64,000 nt of DNA from positions 124,001 to 188,000 of the forward strand of contig VRUL01000002.1 in the NCBI GenBank assembly GCA_019456145.1, given 5' to 3'. The DNA comes from Planctomycetota bacterium (GTDB lineage Bacteria > Planctomycetota > Phycisphaerae > Sedimentisphaerales > Anaerobacaceae). A program made the translations under genes and the position numbers. A model generated the notes under the pieces. The model was not told the DNA's origin and ran no database searches. It saw nothing but the letters and a program-made list of their open reading frames with translations. Positions 45,901 to 53,384 of this stretch are shown here, piece by piece (the first letter of the stretch is position 1; every line of letters begins with the position of its first letter).

Positions 45901-46492
45901 GGTTCCCCCTGAACGTACAGTTGGACACAGCCGGGTAGCCGGCTAAGATGTACATACCTCCACCGCTGTCGTTGTTAATCATATCGGCATTGCCGCCGGT
46001 GATTGTAAAGCCGTACAGAACGGACGTTGAATCGGTTCCACTACCTGTAACAACGTTGTAGCTATTCTCGCCGTTGTTGCCAAAATCTGGACCGTCGTCA
46101 AAATCCAGGTCGCCGCTGAGTATAGTCTCGTACAACGTAAAATCCTGCAAATTGGGGTCCGTCCCGCTGGAACCGGCGTAACCGCCTTTAATAACCACTC
46201 CTTTGAGAAGCCTGAATCTGGCCCTACGGTCCCCGCTGCCGTTCGGATCATTTGAATTAACATCCGGCGTATAAATCCCTTGCGCAACCCTTACCTCTAC
46301 AGGTTTAGCAGAAGAACGTGCATGAGCAAGCCCATCCTGAAGATACTTATGGGCCTTCTGCCAGCTCGTACCTACACCGTTTCTCCTGGCGTCAACATAA
46401 ATGACTTTGCCCACAGAAGCAGTTCCACTCTGAATACACACTAATAATACTGCCGTTAACAGAAACGTCTTCAGATTTGTTTTTCCGCCCAT
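42974..46492 (-). CDS. Large exported beta-helix (Pmp-like) protein with dockerin-like and Fn3-like modules
   Basis: About 1172 residues from ATG 46492; ATG 46534 would add 14. Signal peptide, then IYVDARRNGVGTSWQKAHKY and two blocks of parallel beta-helix repeats with the polymorphic-outer-membrane signature GGGMYN / NCTFSGNSA (for example YGGGMRNVNSNPSLTNCMFS). A Calx-beta-like stretch (VTVPEGGTATFTVALA) separates the blocks, and a second IYVDADATGANDGSSWADAY restarts the pattern, so the protein is internally duplicated. The C terminus has a dockerin-like pair (DLNIDGLIDYRDM; DLSRDGIVNFTDF) and an Fn3-like module (YYWRIDEVHPSGTIRGVVW). Likely a secreted or surface adhesin or polysaccharide-binding protein. 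Confidence 0.85.
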   Translation of the reverse strand: MGGKTNLKTFLLTAVLLVCIQSGTASVGKVIYVDARRNGVGTSWQKAHKYLQDGLAHARSSAKPVEVRVAQGIYTPDVNSNDPNGSGDRRARFRLLKGVVIKGGYAGSSGTDPNLQDFTLYETILSGDLDFDDGPDFGNNGENSYNVVTGSGTDSTSVLYGFTITGGNADMINNDSGGGMYILAGYPAVSNCTFRGNRAAFEGGGMFNHSSSPNLNQCTFSENSAQYGGGMRNVNSNPSLTNCMFSANAAIQEGNGSGNGGGMYNGAYSLVRLTDCTFIGNTAAGRFGSGGGIYNTSSSELILINCSFTGNSAIHSGGGIHDGDGSLILFNCTFSGNSAFLGGGMSNFYSILILTNSTFSGNSAGEGGGMFTEVDTGQAVANCVFWGNRPDQISGKAAVSYSDIEGGRGGEGNIDANPLFMDADGADNIGGTEDDNLRLLAGSGCLDAGDNSSVPEELTTDMDRNPRILNYIVDMGAYEGPKQGLMLSTESVTVPEGGTATFTVALAMAPAGSVWVTSTHYSGDPDIRVESGSVLIFNSSNYRQPQTVTLAAAEDTNNIEGVSLIRVSAAGFLSVGVTATEEENEPIRTVVYVDADATGANDGSSWADAYNYLQDGLGDANSTGVRKEIRVGGGIYTPDSNSSEPNGTGNRYLTFQLIDGVAIKGGYAGFGQPVPDARDVEEYKTILSGDLAGDDVEVNDPCDLQTEPTRVENSYHVVTGSGTDVTGILDGFTIIGGNANDAVVDSPYSVGGGMYNFMGKPKITNCTFSGNRAIREGGGIYNYSSVPSVTNCRFIGNSAQNGGGMYNGEYSSLTLTKCRFIVNWASEGGGGMFGGGKLTDCIFSGNRSGRGGGVNGGETLIYCIFSGNRADIYGGGIYGCYSGAIVVNCTFRDNWAGEEGGGIWNDESGPLITNSILWDNAPEQIFGSAKVSYSDVQGGWLGTDNIDADPCFADPGGGDFHLKSQPGRWDSQSQRWVQDSVTSPCIDAGDPNSNWRAELWPHGGRVNIGIYGGKTEASMSLSDAGNIADLNIDGLIDYRDMKLLIDKWPYEAVFLYEDLSRDGIVNFTDFAIFAHTLELLAGKPNPANFAMGVRFDADLSWTGGRSSISHDVYFGTSNPPPFILNQTATIFEPVTMAQGTRYYWRIDEVHPSGTIRGVVWTFWTMMLPPPLP

Positions 46493-46762
46493 TTTTAGTC
46501 TTCTAAAATGAGCGTACTTGTGAAATTTCAGCATTATAAAGTCTCATCAGCCTCAGGGTAATTCAGGGAAATTAAAAAAGAATTGCATTTTGTACATCCT
46601 CCTTGCCGATAGCCGAAAAAGCATAAAAACATTCATACAGGGTTTTGATATACGCCAAAACAAAGGACTTATATAAGGCCGTTTACGATATACCCTAAGC
46701 CAAGATACAACAAATCACCCTCCCAGTCAAGTCAAAACCACGTGAGGATTTCTTTTTGTTAG

Positions 46763-46834
46763 CCCCTTGCACTGCAAGGGGTTTCTTTGTTTGTTGGGTG
46801 TCATATTTTCCCTGCATTGCAGGGGATTTTTTCT
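46763..46834. other. Two tandem perfect hairpins with T-rich flanks
   Basis: CCCCTTGC-ACT-GCAAGGGG (46763-46781) is followed by TTTCTTTGTTTG; CCCTGC-ATT-GCAGGG (46810-46824) is followed by GATTTTTTC. The stems share the CCCxTGCAxTGCAxGGG pattern. They lie in the gap before the GH130 gene and could terminate or regulate its transcription. Confidence 0.5.
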
Positions 46835-46936
46835 CCACACTGTCCGGGATTGTTTTTGTTTGGCAGAGGTTGTCTTTTTTGTTAGAATTGCAGCAACAGG
46901 ATAAAACAAATGCCGTTAGTATTGGGAGACGCACTT

Positions 46937-47854
46937 ATGAAGACAAGAGTTTTTACACGGTCGCAGCATAATCCAATCATTTCACCTTTGGATTTGCCCT
47001 TCCCGGCGGCCGCCGTCCTTAATCCCGGTGCCACCATGTGTGGCGATGAGGTCGTCTTGCTACTGCGTGTTGAGGACCATGCTGGGCACTCGAATATCTA
47101 TGTTGCACGCAGCAGGAACGGGGTAACAGATTGGAAATTTGAGTCAGAGCCGATACTCCGCTACGGTGAGAAAAACTGGCGGTATGAGCAGTGGGGCTGC
47201 GAAGACCCACGAATCACATACCTGGCGGAAGAGAAACGCTGGTATATTACCTACACTGCCTACTCACCCAACGGAGCTGCTGTGGCATTGGCGTATACTG
47301 AAGATTTTGTCCGTGCTGAACGAATCGGACTGCTGTTTTCTCCAAACAACAAAGATGCAGTGCTGTTCCCGCAAAAATTTGGTGACCGATGGGCAGCGCT
47401 CCACCGTCCGGATGCTGGTGGCATGGAACACATCTGGTCGGCCTATTCGCCTGACTTGGTGCACTGGGGTGAGCCGCATTGTGTGCTGCCGGAGCTTGGT
47501 GGCGCTGCATGGGATGGTGCAAAGGTAGGTGCAGGGCCACCTCCAATTCTCACGGAACAAGGCTGGCTTCTGATATACCACGGTGTTAAAGCTTATGGTG
47601 GTCAACTTGTTTATCGAGCCGGTGTAGCTCTGTTGGATAAAGACAAGCCTCACAAAGTTGTTGCCCGCTCACGGAACTGGATATTCCAGGCCGAGGCGCC
47701 ATACGAGATGTCTGGTTTGACGCCAAACGTGGTGTTTCCGACCGGCCTTCTAATTCGGGGCGATGAGTTGTGGATGTACTATGGAGCTGCGGATACTTGC
47801 ACGTGTCTGGCGACGGCCAAATTAGACGAAATCTTGGCACTGGTCTCAACATAA
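46937..47854 (+). CDS. Glycoside hydrolase family 130 protein (mannoside phosphorylase-like)
   Basis: 305 residues from ATG 46937 (GGGAG upstream). GH130 five-bladed propeller motifs: RSQHNPIISP, FPAAAVLNPGATMCGDEVVL, WGCEDPRITYL (with the catalytic-region Glu-Asp-Pro-Arg), KDAVLFPQKFGDRWAALHRP, LLIYHGVKAYGGQLVYRAGV and PNVVFPTGLLIRGDELWMYY. Family members phosphorolyse or hydrolyse beta-mannosides (mannosyl-glucose, mannobiose, 1,2-oligomannan). The glycosyltransferase at 47968 is convergent and 113 bp away; such pairs recur in bacteria, suggesting a shared glycan. Confidence 0.88.
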   Translation: MKTRVFTRSQHNPIISPLDLPFPAAAVLNPGATMCGDEVVLLLRVEDHAGHSNIYVARSRNGVTDWKFESEPILRYGEKNWRYEQWGCEDPRITYLAEEKRWYITYTAYSPNGAAVALAYTEDFVRAERIGLLFSPNNKDAVLFPQKFGDRWAALHRPDAGGMEHIWSAYSPDLVHWGEPHCVLPELGGAAWDGAKVGAGPPPILTEQGWLLIYHGVKAYGGQLVYRAGVALLDKDKPHKVVARSRNWIFQAEAPYEMSGLTPNVVFPTGLLIRGDELWMYYGAADTCTCLATAKLDEILALVST

Positions 47855-47967
47855 CGTATTTGCAGTTTTTTTAGGCACACAGAGTCGTGGGTAACAATCA
47901 CGACCAGCAAGGCCCGGCCCCAGGTATTATAGGAGCGATAAACTCCTTTTAATAGTCTTTACACTTT

Positions 47968-49554
47968 CTAATCCATTGTGGCCAGCCGCTTGACCAGCAA
48001 TTTGGCATTTTTTTCTGTGAAAATAGACGCTTTTTTCCTGATCAATTGTATTCCTCTGCTGGGGATTTCCTGGCGTTTGGATTGAAGGAATTCGATATGT
48101 TGCAACAACTCCCAGGCAACGTTGTCCCATCGCATCCGATGACCTCTTTCGTGAGCACGTTTTTCCATTCTCAGGCGTTCATCTCTATCGAAAACAAGAT
48201 AATCCAGCACCTGAGCTATTTGCTCGATTGAAGGCTCGCCCGGATCGACAAGAATCCCCCTGGCATGTTTGTCCACAATAATACCTTCCCTGCCTCGCAT
48301 CTTAGGACTGATCAGTTCAAATGCAAATGTGAATTTAGTTGCTATCGCTACTCTTCCTGCCCCAAGGGTATCTGCCAATATCCCACTTGATATTTGCCGC
48401 ATATTGAGATAAGGCAGGACCATGATATTTGTAGCACTGTAAAGTTTCATGAGAGTGTTATCATCTAAAAAAGCGTTGTAAAAGACAATGTCATAATCCT
48501 TAAAACCGCCAGTGCCAAGTTCTTTGACCTCACACCATCGCAGCCCCGAGTCTTTGAGAGATTGTTCTATTATTGCTTGATATTCTCTATAGAATCTACC
48601 GGCATCTGCTTTAACAAATTCCGGGTGGCAATAGCCTGCTATCAAATAAACGATATTTTCTTTTTGGTCCTTCGTGCATGATTCATTTAAAAACCTGGCA
48701 TAAGCCCCAATGCTGTATTGTATCCCTTTGCCAGGCGAGCGAAGCCCAAGAGTTGAAATTAGTATCCTGTTTTCAAACCCATATTCCTTTTTTATTACCA
48801 ATCGATCAGATTGAGAGGGGGTCCGTATTCTAATTCCGTGGTCTATATGCTTTACTTTTAAGCGGTTGATTTTATACGTATCCGATTCGAGTATATCAAC
48901 CGCTTGTTCTGTTGTAACAATAAATCCGTCACTGTAATGGGCCAGATCTTGAAGTATCTTTCTTTGATGGGAATTCGGGTTATCAAGAAGAGTGTGCAGG
49001 TAGACTATGGTCAAAAGCCCTTGCTGGCTGAACGTCTTTGCCATAGTGACAAAATTGTTACCTTTTGCCTCGTTGCCATCTTTGTCCGGATCAAGTCCAT
49101 ATTCATGTTGCAATAATACGATAGTCGGATTGGCACTTTCACGTGCTCTGGCTACTATATCAGCGGTCGCTTTGTGCCAGGATTCTAGATTGTACTGGTC
49201 AATGACCAGGTCGACAGGAATGTTATACGGCATTTTATTATTGTCGATTGCCGCTACTCGAATATGACCGATTTCGCCGGTAAAGTGTTCCAGGGCGTTT
49301 GCCAGATCACGCGAGAACGTGCCTATACCACACATTCGTGGAAGATATGTGCTCACAATGCGGATATTATATGGCATAGCGAAATCTTTATTACTTTCCT
49401 GCTGTCTATTTTTTCTTACTCTTAAACCTGACCGGATCAGATCAAGCAAATCATTCTTTGTTAAAGAGTTTACCATGTAAATCAAAGAAAATCCAGAAGG
49501 TTCACTTTCTATCCATCTCTGGCAATTCACCTGTGTGGATAAGTTTTGAGGCAT
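47968..49554 (-). CDS. Glycosyltransferase, GT4-like (GT-B fold)
   Basis: 528 residues from the longest start; ATG 49377 (MPYNIRIVSTYLPRMCGIGT) may be the true beginning of the GT-B domain, and no start has a good ribosome site. Motifs: YLPRMCGIGTFSRDLANALE in the acceptor half, ILISTLGLRSPGKGIQYSIG at the linker and VLPYLNMRQISSGILADTLG with GRVAIATKFTFAFELI in the donor half. These are features of GT4 retaining mannosyl/glucosyl transferases. The neighbouring GH130 gene suggests mannose chemistry, an inference. The 470 bp after 49554 contain dispersed repeat copy B. Confidence 0.8.
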   Translation of the reverse strand: MPQNLSTQVNCQRWIESEPSGFSLIYMVNSLTKNDLLDLIRSGLRVRKNRQQESNKDFAMPYNIRIVSTYLPRMCGIGTFSRDLANALEHFTGEIGHIRVAAIDNNKMPYNIPVDLVIDQYNLESWHKATADIVARARESANPTIVLLQHEYGLDPDKDGNEAKGNNFVTMAKTFSQQGLLTIVYLHTLLDNPNSHQRKILQDLAHYSDGFIVTTEQAVDILESDTYKINRLKVKHIDHGIRIRTPSQSDRLVIKKEYGFENRILISTLGLRSPGKGIQYSIGAYARFLNESCTKDQKENIVYLIAGYCHPEFVKADAGRFYREYQAIIEQSLKDSGLRWCEVKELGTGGFKDYDIVFYNAFLDDNTLMKLYSATNIMVLPYLNMRQISSGILADTLGAGRVAIATKFTFAFELISPKMRGREGIIVDKHARGILVDPGEPSIEQIAQVLDYLVFDRDERLRMEKRAHERGHRMRWDNVAWELLQHIEFLQSKRQEIPSRGIQLIRKKASIFTEKNAKLLVKRLATMD

Positions 49555-49757
49555 AATTAGGGATAGTATATTTTTTCTGCCCTACTTTTCATTATCAAAC
49601 CACAAACCCACAATCTTGGCCCGTTAGAAGTAAACGCCAAAGGTGAATTTGCCTGCCCCCTTGTTTAGAATGCCTTATATTCTAAGGGGACCTGCCCCAT
49701 TTCTTAGAGTGTCGCCTACTCTGAAATGGGGGTCCATTTTAATCTTTGATTTCCCAC

Positions 49758-49876
49758 TTCAATGCTTTACTCCATCAATGAAAGCAGCAAAATTGTATGT
49801 TTCTCATGGCCACCAAAAAAGAAAAAAGTGCAAAATATTGCCTCAGCGTGAAAATGCCGAAATTGAGCGAATAAGC
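49758..49876. repeat. Dispersed degenerate repeat, copy B
   Basis: See copy A (6479-6625). The left part, CTTTACTCCATCAATGAA, also matches copy C at 59307-59324. Read on the minus strand, copies B and C both end in LLSLME/WLSSLME followed by a stop, which hints that the family derives from the 3' end of a gene. Confidence 0.45.
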
Positions 49877-50025
49877 TAGGGTTGTGATACAAAAATATCC
49901 GCAATTTTTCTTTCATCACAGCTATGCAGCGGTTAAAATTGACATAGAAGATTACTGCAAGCCAAAACATTCGCATCTAAAGAGTAAGTGTTGGTTTGGG
50001 TCTTCTTAATAGAAGGGAAAACGTC

Positions 50026-50796
50026 ATGCACAGAAGAAAAGGATTCACATTAGTAGAGCTTTTGGTGGTGATTGCGATTATCGCCCTGCTGATGGCGATG
50101 TTGCTGCCTGCACTGGAGCGGGCCAGAGAGCAGGGCAAGCGTGTCATCTGTCTTAACAACCTCAGGCAGTTGATGCTCGCTTGGAATTTGTATGCCGATG
50201 ATAACGATGGCAAGATCGTTAACGGTAATACGAGCACCGGCGGCTTCAACAAAGACGGCACTTGTTGGGTTTACTGGCCCGGCTCGGGTGCCTCTGAAGA
50301 ACAACGAATACAGGGAATCAAAGATGGTCTGATATTTAAATACTGCCCCAACGTAAAACTCTACAAGTGCCCGACTGGTTTGTTTGGAGAGGTTGTCACT
50401 TATGCTGTAGTTGATGCGATGAATGGTTATGACGCGATACCTGGAGCCGCTGGGAAGATAGTTAAAACTCGGATGGAGATTCGCACGCCGGGAGGAAGGG
50501 CTGTTTTTCTTGATGAAGGCCGGTTAAGTCCCGCCAGTTGGACCATTTGGTACGACCAGGAACGATGGTGGGACCAAATTACGGCGAGACACGGAGACGG
50601 GACAAACCTCTCTTTTGCGGATGGGCGTGCTGAATACTGGAAGTGGGAAGACCCGCGTACGATAGAGGTTGCCGAGATGGAATACAACTACTGGCAAAGC
50701 ACCGGCCGTCAAGGCGCCATATCTACGCAACCGGGAAATCCGGATTTGCACAGAGTGCAAAAGGCCGTATTCGGAGAATTAGGCTATACTCCATGA
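50026..50796 (+). CDS. Prepilin-like protein with FADGR-type C terminus
   Basis: 256 residues from ATG 50026. Class III leader [19 protein letters not shown] with cleavage before Phe and Glu at +5, then [20 protein letters not shown]. The C-terminal half has the planctomycete pattern [20 protein letters not shown], related to the H-x9-DG proteins of the DUF1559 group. Likely assembled through or by a type II/IV pseudopilus machine at the cell surface. Its last ~95 codons plus 20 bp of 3' flank (50512-50816) are duplicated at 56441-56745. Confidence 0.85.
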   Translation: MHRRKGFTLVELLVVIAIIALLMAMLLPALERAREQGKRVICLNNLRQLMLAWNLYADDNDGKIVNGNTSTGGFNKDGTCWVYWPGSGASEEQRIQGIKDGLIFKYCPNVKLYKCPTGLFGEVVTYAVVDAMNGYDAIPGAAGKIVKTRMEIRTPGGRAVFLDEGRLSPASWTIWYDQERWWDQITARHGDGTNLSFADGRAEYWKWEDPRTIEVAEMEYNYWQSTGRQGAISTQPGNPDLHRVQKAVFGELGYTP

Positions 50797-50816
50797 CCTC
50801 CACCTTAGAGTAATTT
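50512..50816 (+). repeat. 305-bp direct repeat, left copy (3' end of the prepilin gene)
   Basis: Identical to 56441-56745 except for about seven single-base differences, among them a silent one at the repeat start (GATGAAGG versus GACGAAGG) and changes that make GAIST into GPIST and LHRVQK into LHNVQK. Together with the right copy it brackets the CBASS operon. Confidence 0.95.
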
Positions 50817-50883
50817 TTTGCTTGTATTATTTATTATTATTCTGTTGGCCGAATCCACGGCGTCAAACCCTCCGGCTGGCCAT

Positions 50884-50915
50884 AAAAATTAGAAACCTAT
50901 CCCGCAGCGATCCAC
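50884..50915. repeat. 32-bp direct repeat, left copy
   Basis: AAAAATTAGAAACCTATC-CGCAGCGATCCAC; the right copy at 56061-56092 differs at one base. Both flank the CBASS operon. The rest of 50817-51180 is gene-free and contains low-complexity GAGATACGA-type text. Confidence 0.8.
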
Positions 50916-51180
50916 CCAATTTGAAATCTGAGATCTGAAATATGAAATTATCTCTCCACGAGATACGATTCACGAGCGACGACTCACAAACAACCAGCGA
51001 CGAATTTACCTTGCCTATAAGGCACCCCTGACAACCGCCTCCTAGCAACTGACAACCGCCTTTATTTTGCTCCTCAACACGCACTTAAAGTAAACTCCAG
51101 ACACAACTGAGAACCGGCAACTTACTTTATTTCACTTTCTAACCGGGTTAAATAACATTATTGAAAAGAAATAAAATATA

Positions 51181-51852
51181 TCACTTTATCGAATCGTAAA
51201 AAAATGATTGATAGTTCTTTTGCAGAGTAGCGAACCTCCAAAAGATCAAGTCTATTACAGATACTTTTTCTCCAGTCAATTGAGATATATCTGAACACAT
51301 CAATTGTGGAGAATTATATCCCACAGCTTTTGCGATTCTACTCAAATGCCTGTCTGGTTTGCTTACCGGCAAACCCAGATTTTTTGCAAAGTGATAAGAA
51401 GTGGCTGGGCCCATGTATGGGAATTTCATTATGTATTCTATTCCATCTTTTTCAATACTACGACAAACGTCATCAAATCCATTTATATGGACATGGGCAG
51501 AAACTCTAATAATGGCCTCGATTTTTTTACGGTGCCCGAAGTGTCTGAGTGCTACTTTCAGACATCTTTTTATGTTTTCCACGATTTTCTTAGCTGATTC
51601 CCAATCGAAAAAAGCTTTTGAGATCATAGGGAATTTTTGCCTCACAATAGACTCTTTCATTCCACAAGAGAGGATTACCCATGCTGCTTCTCTTAAAAAG
51701 TCACTTTCACCAACATTTTCAAATTGAATGCTCTCTTGCCAATCAATTTCAGAATGATATCCCGCATCTATTACGAAGGATTTGGCTGACAAATAGGCAC
51801 ATGCTATTCGATCAAGCAATGTTGAACCTTCTAATTCACTATTCATTTTCAT
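51181..51852 (-). CDS. HhH-GPD / OGG-like DNA glycosylase family protein of type IV CBASS
   Basis: 223 residues from ATG 51852, which overlaps the stop of the upstream gene by 14 bp; a second ATG lies at 51846. The helix-hairpin-helix and following loop are seen as FPYMGPATSYHFAKNLGLPV then SKPDRHLSRIAKA. The Asp of the GPD motif (PDRH) is present, but the Lys that bifunctional OGG enzymes carry in the hairpin (GVGxK) is Ala here, so lyase activity is doubtful. OGG-like genes are one of the ancillary types recorded for type IV CBASS. It is the last gene of the six-gene operon. It may process modified bases; the target is unknown. Confidence 0.75.
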   Translation of the reverse strand: MKMNSELEGSTLLDRIACAYLSAKSFVIDAGYHSEIDWQESIQFENVGESDFLREAAWVILSCGMKESIVRQKFPMISKAFFDWESAKKIVENIKRCLKVALRHFGHRKKIEAIIRVSAHVHINGFDDVCRSIEKDGIEYIMKFPYMGPATSYHFAKNLGLPVSKPDRHLSRIAKAVGYNSPQLMCSDISQLTGEKVSVIDLIFWRFATLQKNYQSFFYDSIK

Positions 51853-52447
51853 CGTTTTTTGTTTCGCTATCTTTTTTGCTTCTGCAAGCATTTAAAAATC
51901 CTATACAAAAAATCTTGGCACGAAGTACCCAAAGAGGACACCCAGGATTATTATCGACCATTTTACTGATTTGAATCTTCCTTTTATGTAAGATCTTTAG
52001 TTTCAGGAACTTATTTTCCGGTATTGCTGGTAGCATCTTAAACGTCCAAAGGCATTCCTCACAAACCTTAGATACATTTTCTTTAGTTGGTTTTTCTTCC
52101 GACTTCAGTATTCTTCTACATTCTCCCTTGCATCGAGATAGCAGTGCCGTGGCTTCAGCATGTTTTTGAGCTTGTCCTTTCCAATCCATACGAAGAATTA
52201 TTAGTGATATAAAGAATACCACGCCAGAACATATGCCAATAATTAACCGAACGACTTGCGGGTCGATTTTGAATTGTATCAGTATGCCTGAATCGAAAAA
52301 GACCATCGCACACAGTACAATCGACGAGCCTAATAGAATCAAATCAATCAATATAGCTTTACGGCTGTTGCTATCACGCAACTTACAGTGCGCAGTCAAC
52401 ATCATATCAATTACTCTGTAGTGATGTTTCAGTTCATCAAGGCTCAT
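51839..52447 (-). CDS. Two-TM SLATT-like protein, probable CBASS effector
   Basis: 202 residues from ATG 52447, seven bases after the CD-NTase stop. A short N-terminal helix (LDELKHHYRVIDMMLTAHCK) is followed by two membrane helices (AILIDLILLGSSIVLCAMVF; VVRLIIGICSGVVFFISLII) and a long cytosolic helical part with several Cys. This is the SLATT-type layout of pore-forming effectors predicted to open on cyclic-nucleotide binding and depolarise the membrane. A frame from 52510 adds 21 residues inside the CD-NTase and is less likely. Its place directly after the CD-NTase supports the effector role. Confidence 0.7.
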   Translation of the reverse strand: MSLDELKHHYRVIDMMLTAHCKLRDSNSRKAILIDLILLGSSIVLCAMVFFDSGILIQFKIDPQVVRLIIGICSGVVFFISLIILRMDWKGQAQKHAEATALLSRCKGECRRILKSEEKPTKENVSKVCEECLWTFKMLPAIPENKFLKLKILHKRKIQISKMVDNNPGCPLWVLRAKIFCIGFLNACRSKKDSETKNDENE

Positions 52448-52454
52448 GACAAAC

Positions 52455-53381
52455 TCAAAGCCCCCCAAGTATCTGTTCCCACTGTTTTTCTGAATGAGCT
52501 CTGTCAGCATTTTGAATCCTACGTCCTATGCGAGATAATGTATCAGCAATTAATTTCCGATTAAGGCTTCCAGTTTTACCAAGATAATCATCAACATGGG
52601 TAGACTGCCCAGTTTTATCAAGCATAGGCTTTTTAGTATAATTTCCTGCGTTGTTAAAGAAATACTTCAACATTTCCTTTGTTTTTTTCTCACCTTTGTA
52701 GCTTCTGAATACTTTGAGCGCAAGCGCTTCTAAGTGGTAACTCTCGAGCTGGCGGTTCTTCGCTTGGCAAGAATTGATTGACTTCACCAGCTTAATAGTA
52801 GGAATAAGATTTCCATCACTTTTTTTGTTTATTTTCGTCAATGCTTCTGTAAACTCTTTCGATTTTATAAAGGACCAATTCTTTCCAGTAGAATCTGCTA
52901 TTCTAAAACCTCCCTTATATCTAATTGCAGGTAGCAATTGGACATCAATATCGGAGTAAGTAACAGTAATGGCTAAATTACCTTTCTCAATTGGAGTTTC
53001 TTTGGGTAATCTCTCGCTCAACCTATCAAGAAAATAATTTTTTACTTCCTCTGGAGAAGCATCTTTAAGTTCAGATTTATTCAATATTACAAGTGCATCT
53101 ACGTCACTTAAGCCATCAACATATGTGTGTTTTGAAACGGATCCACCAAAACGAATGTCTACCGTTCCGTCAATTTCCTTCTCTATGGCTTTCTTTATTA
53201 TTTCCAAGTGAGTTTGTACTTTCTCACTGCGCTGGTTGTATTTCCTGAGCAAGGAAGCAAAATTTGAAGCAACCGCTGTTTCAAATTGTGCATCATGCGT
53301 TTTTTCTTCTGAATCGCGCACCTTTTTAAAAATCTCTTCAGGTGGCCTGCCACCTCCAAAGATACCGCCTGATCCACCCAT
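52455..53381 (-). CDS. CD-NTase (CBASS oligonucleotide cyclase) with Gly-rich N terminus
   Basis: 308 residues; ATG 53381 follows AAAGGAG. The nucleotidyltransferase core is plain: GGSVSKHTYVDGLSDVDALV (GS at 80-81, DVD at 93-95) and a third acidic strand YSDIDVQLLPA (Asp 144/146), then the helical C-terminal half (TIKLVKSINSCQAKNRQLES, SYHLEALALKVFRSYKG). Such enzymes make cyclic di- or trinucleotide alarms on phage infection. The N terminus MGGSGGIFGGGRPPEEIFKK is a flexible Gly-rich tail; after Met removal it exposes Gly. In type IV CBASS the CD-NTase N terminus is reported, as I recall, to be the site of deazaguanine attachment by the QueC-like protein, which matches this tail. Confidence 0.9.
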   Translation of the reverse strand: MGGSGGIFGGGRPPEEIFKKVRDSEEKTHDAQFETAVASNFASLLRKYNQRSEKVQTHLEIIKKAIEKEIDGTVDIRFGGSVSKHTYVDGLSDVDALVILNKSELKDASPEEVKNYFLDRLSERLPKETPIEKGNLAITVTYSDIDVQLLPAIRYKGGFRIADSTGKNWSFIKSKEFTEALTKINKKSDGNLIPTIKLVKSINSCQAKNRQLESYHLEALALKVFRSYKGEKKTKEMLKYFFNNAGNYTKKPMLDKTGQSTHVDDYLGKTGSLNRKLIADTLSRIGRRIQNADRAHSEKQWEQILGGL

Positions 53382-53384
53382 TAT

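Noticed and set aside
42974-46492. Autotransporter (type V secretion) protein
   Set aside because: Pmp-like repeats are present but there is no C-terminal beta-barrel; the protein ends in dockerin-like and Fn3-like modules.
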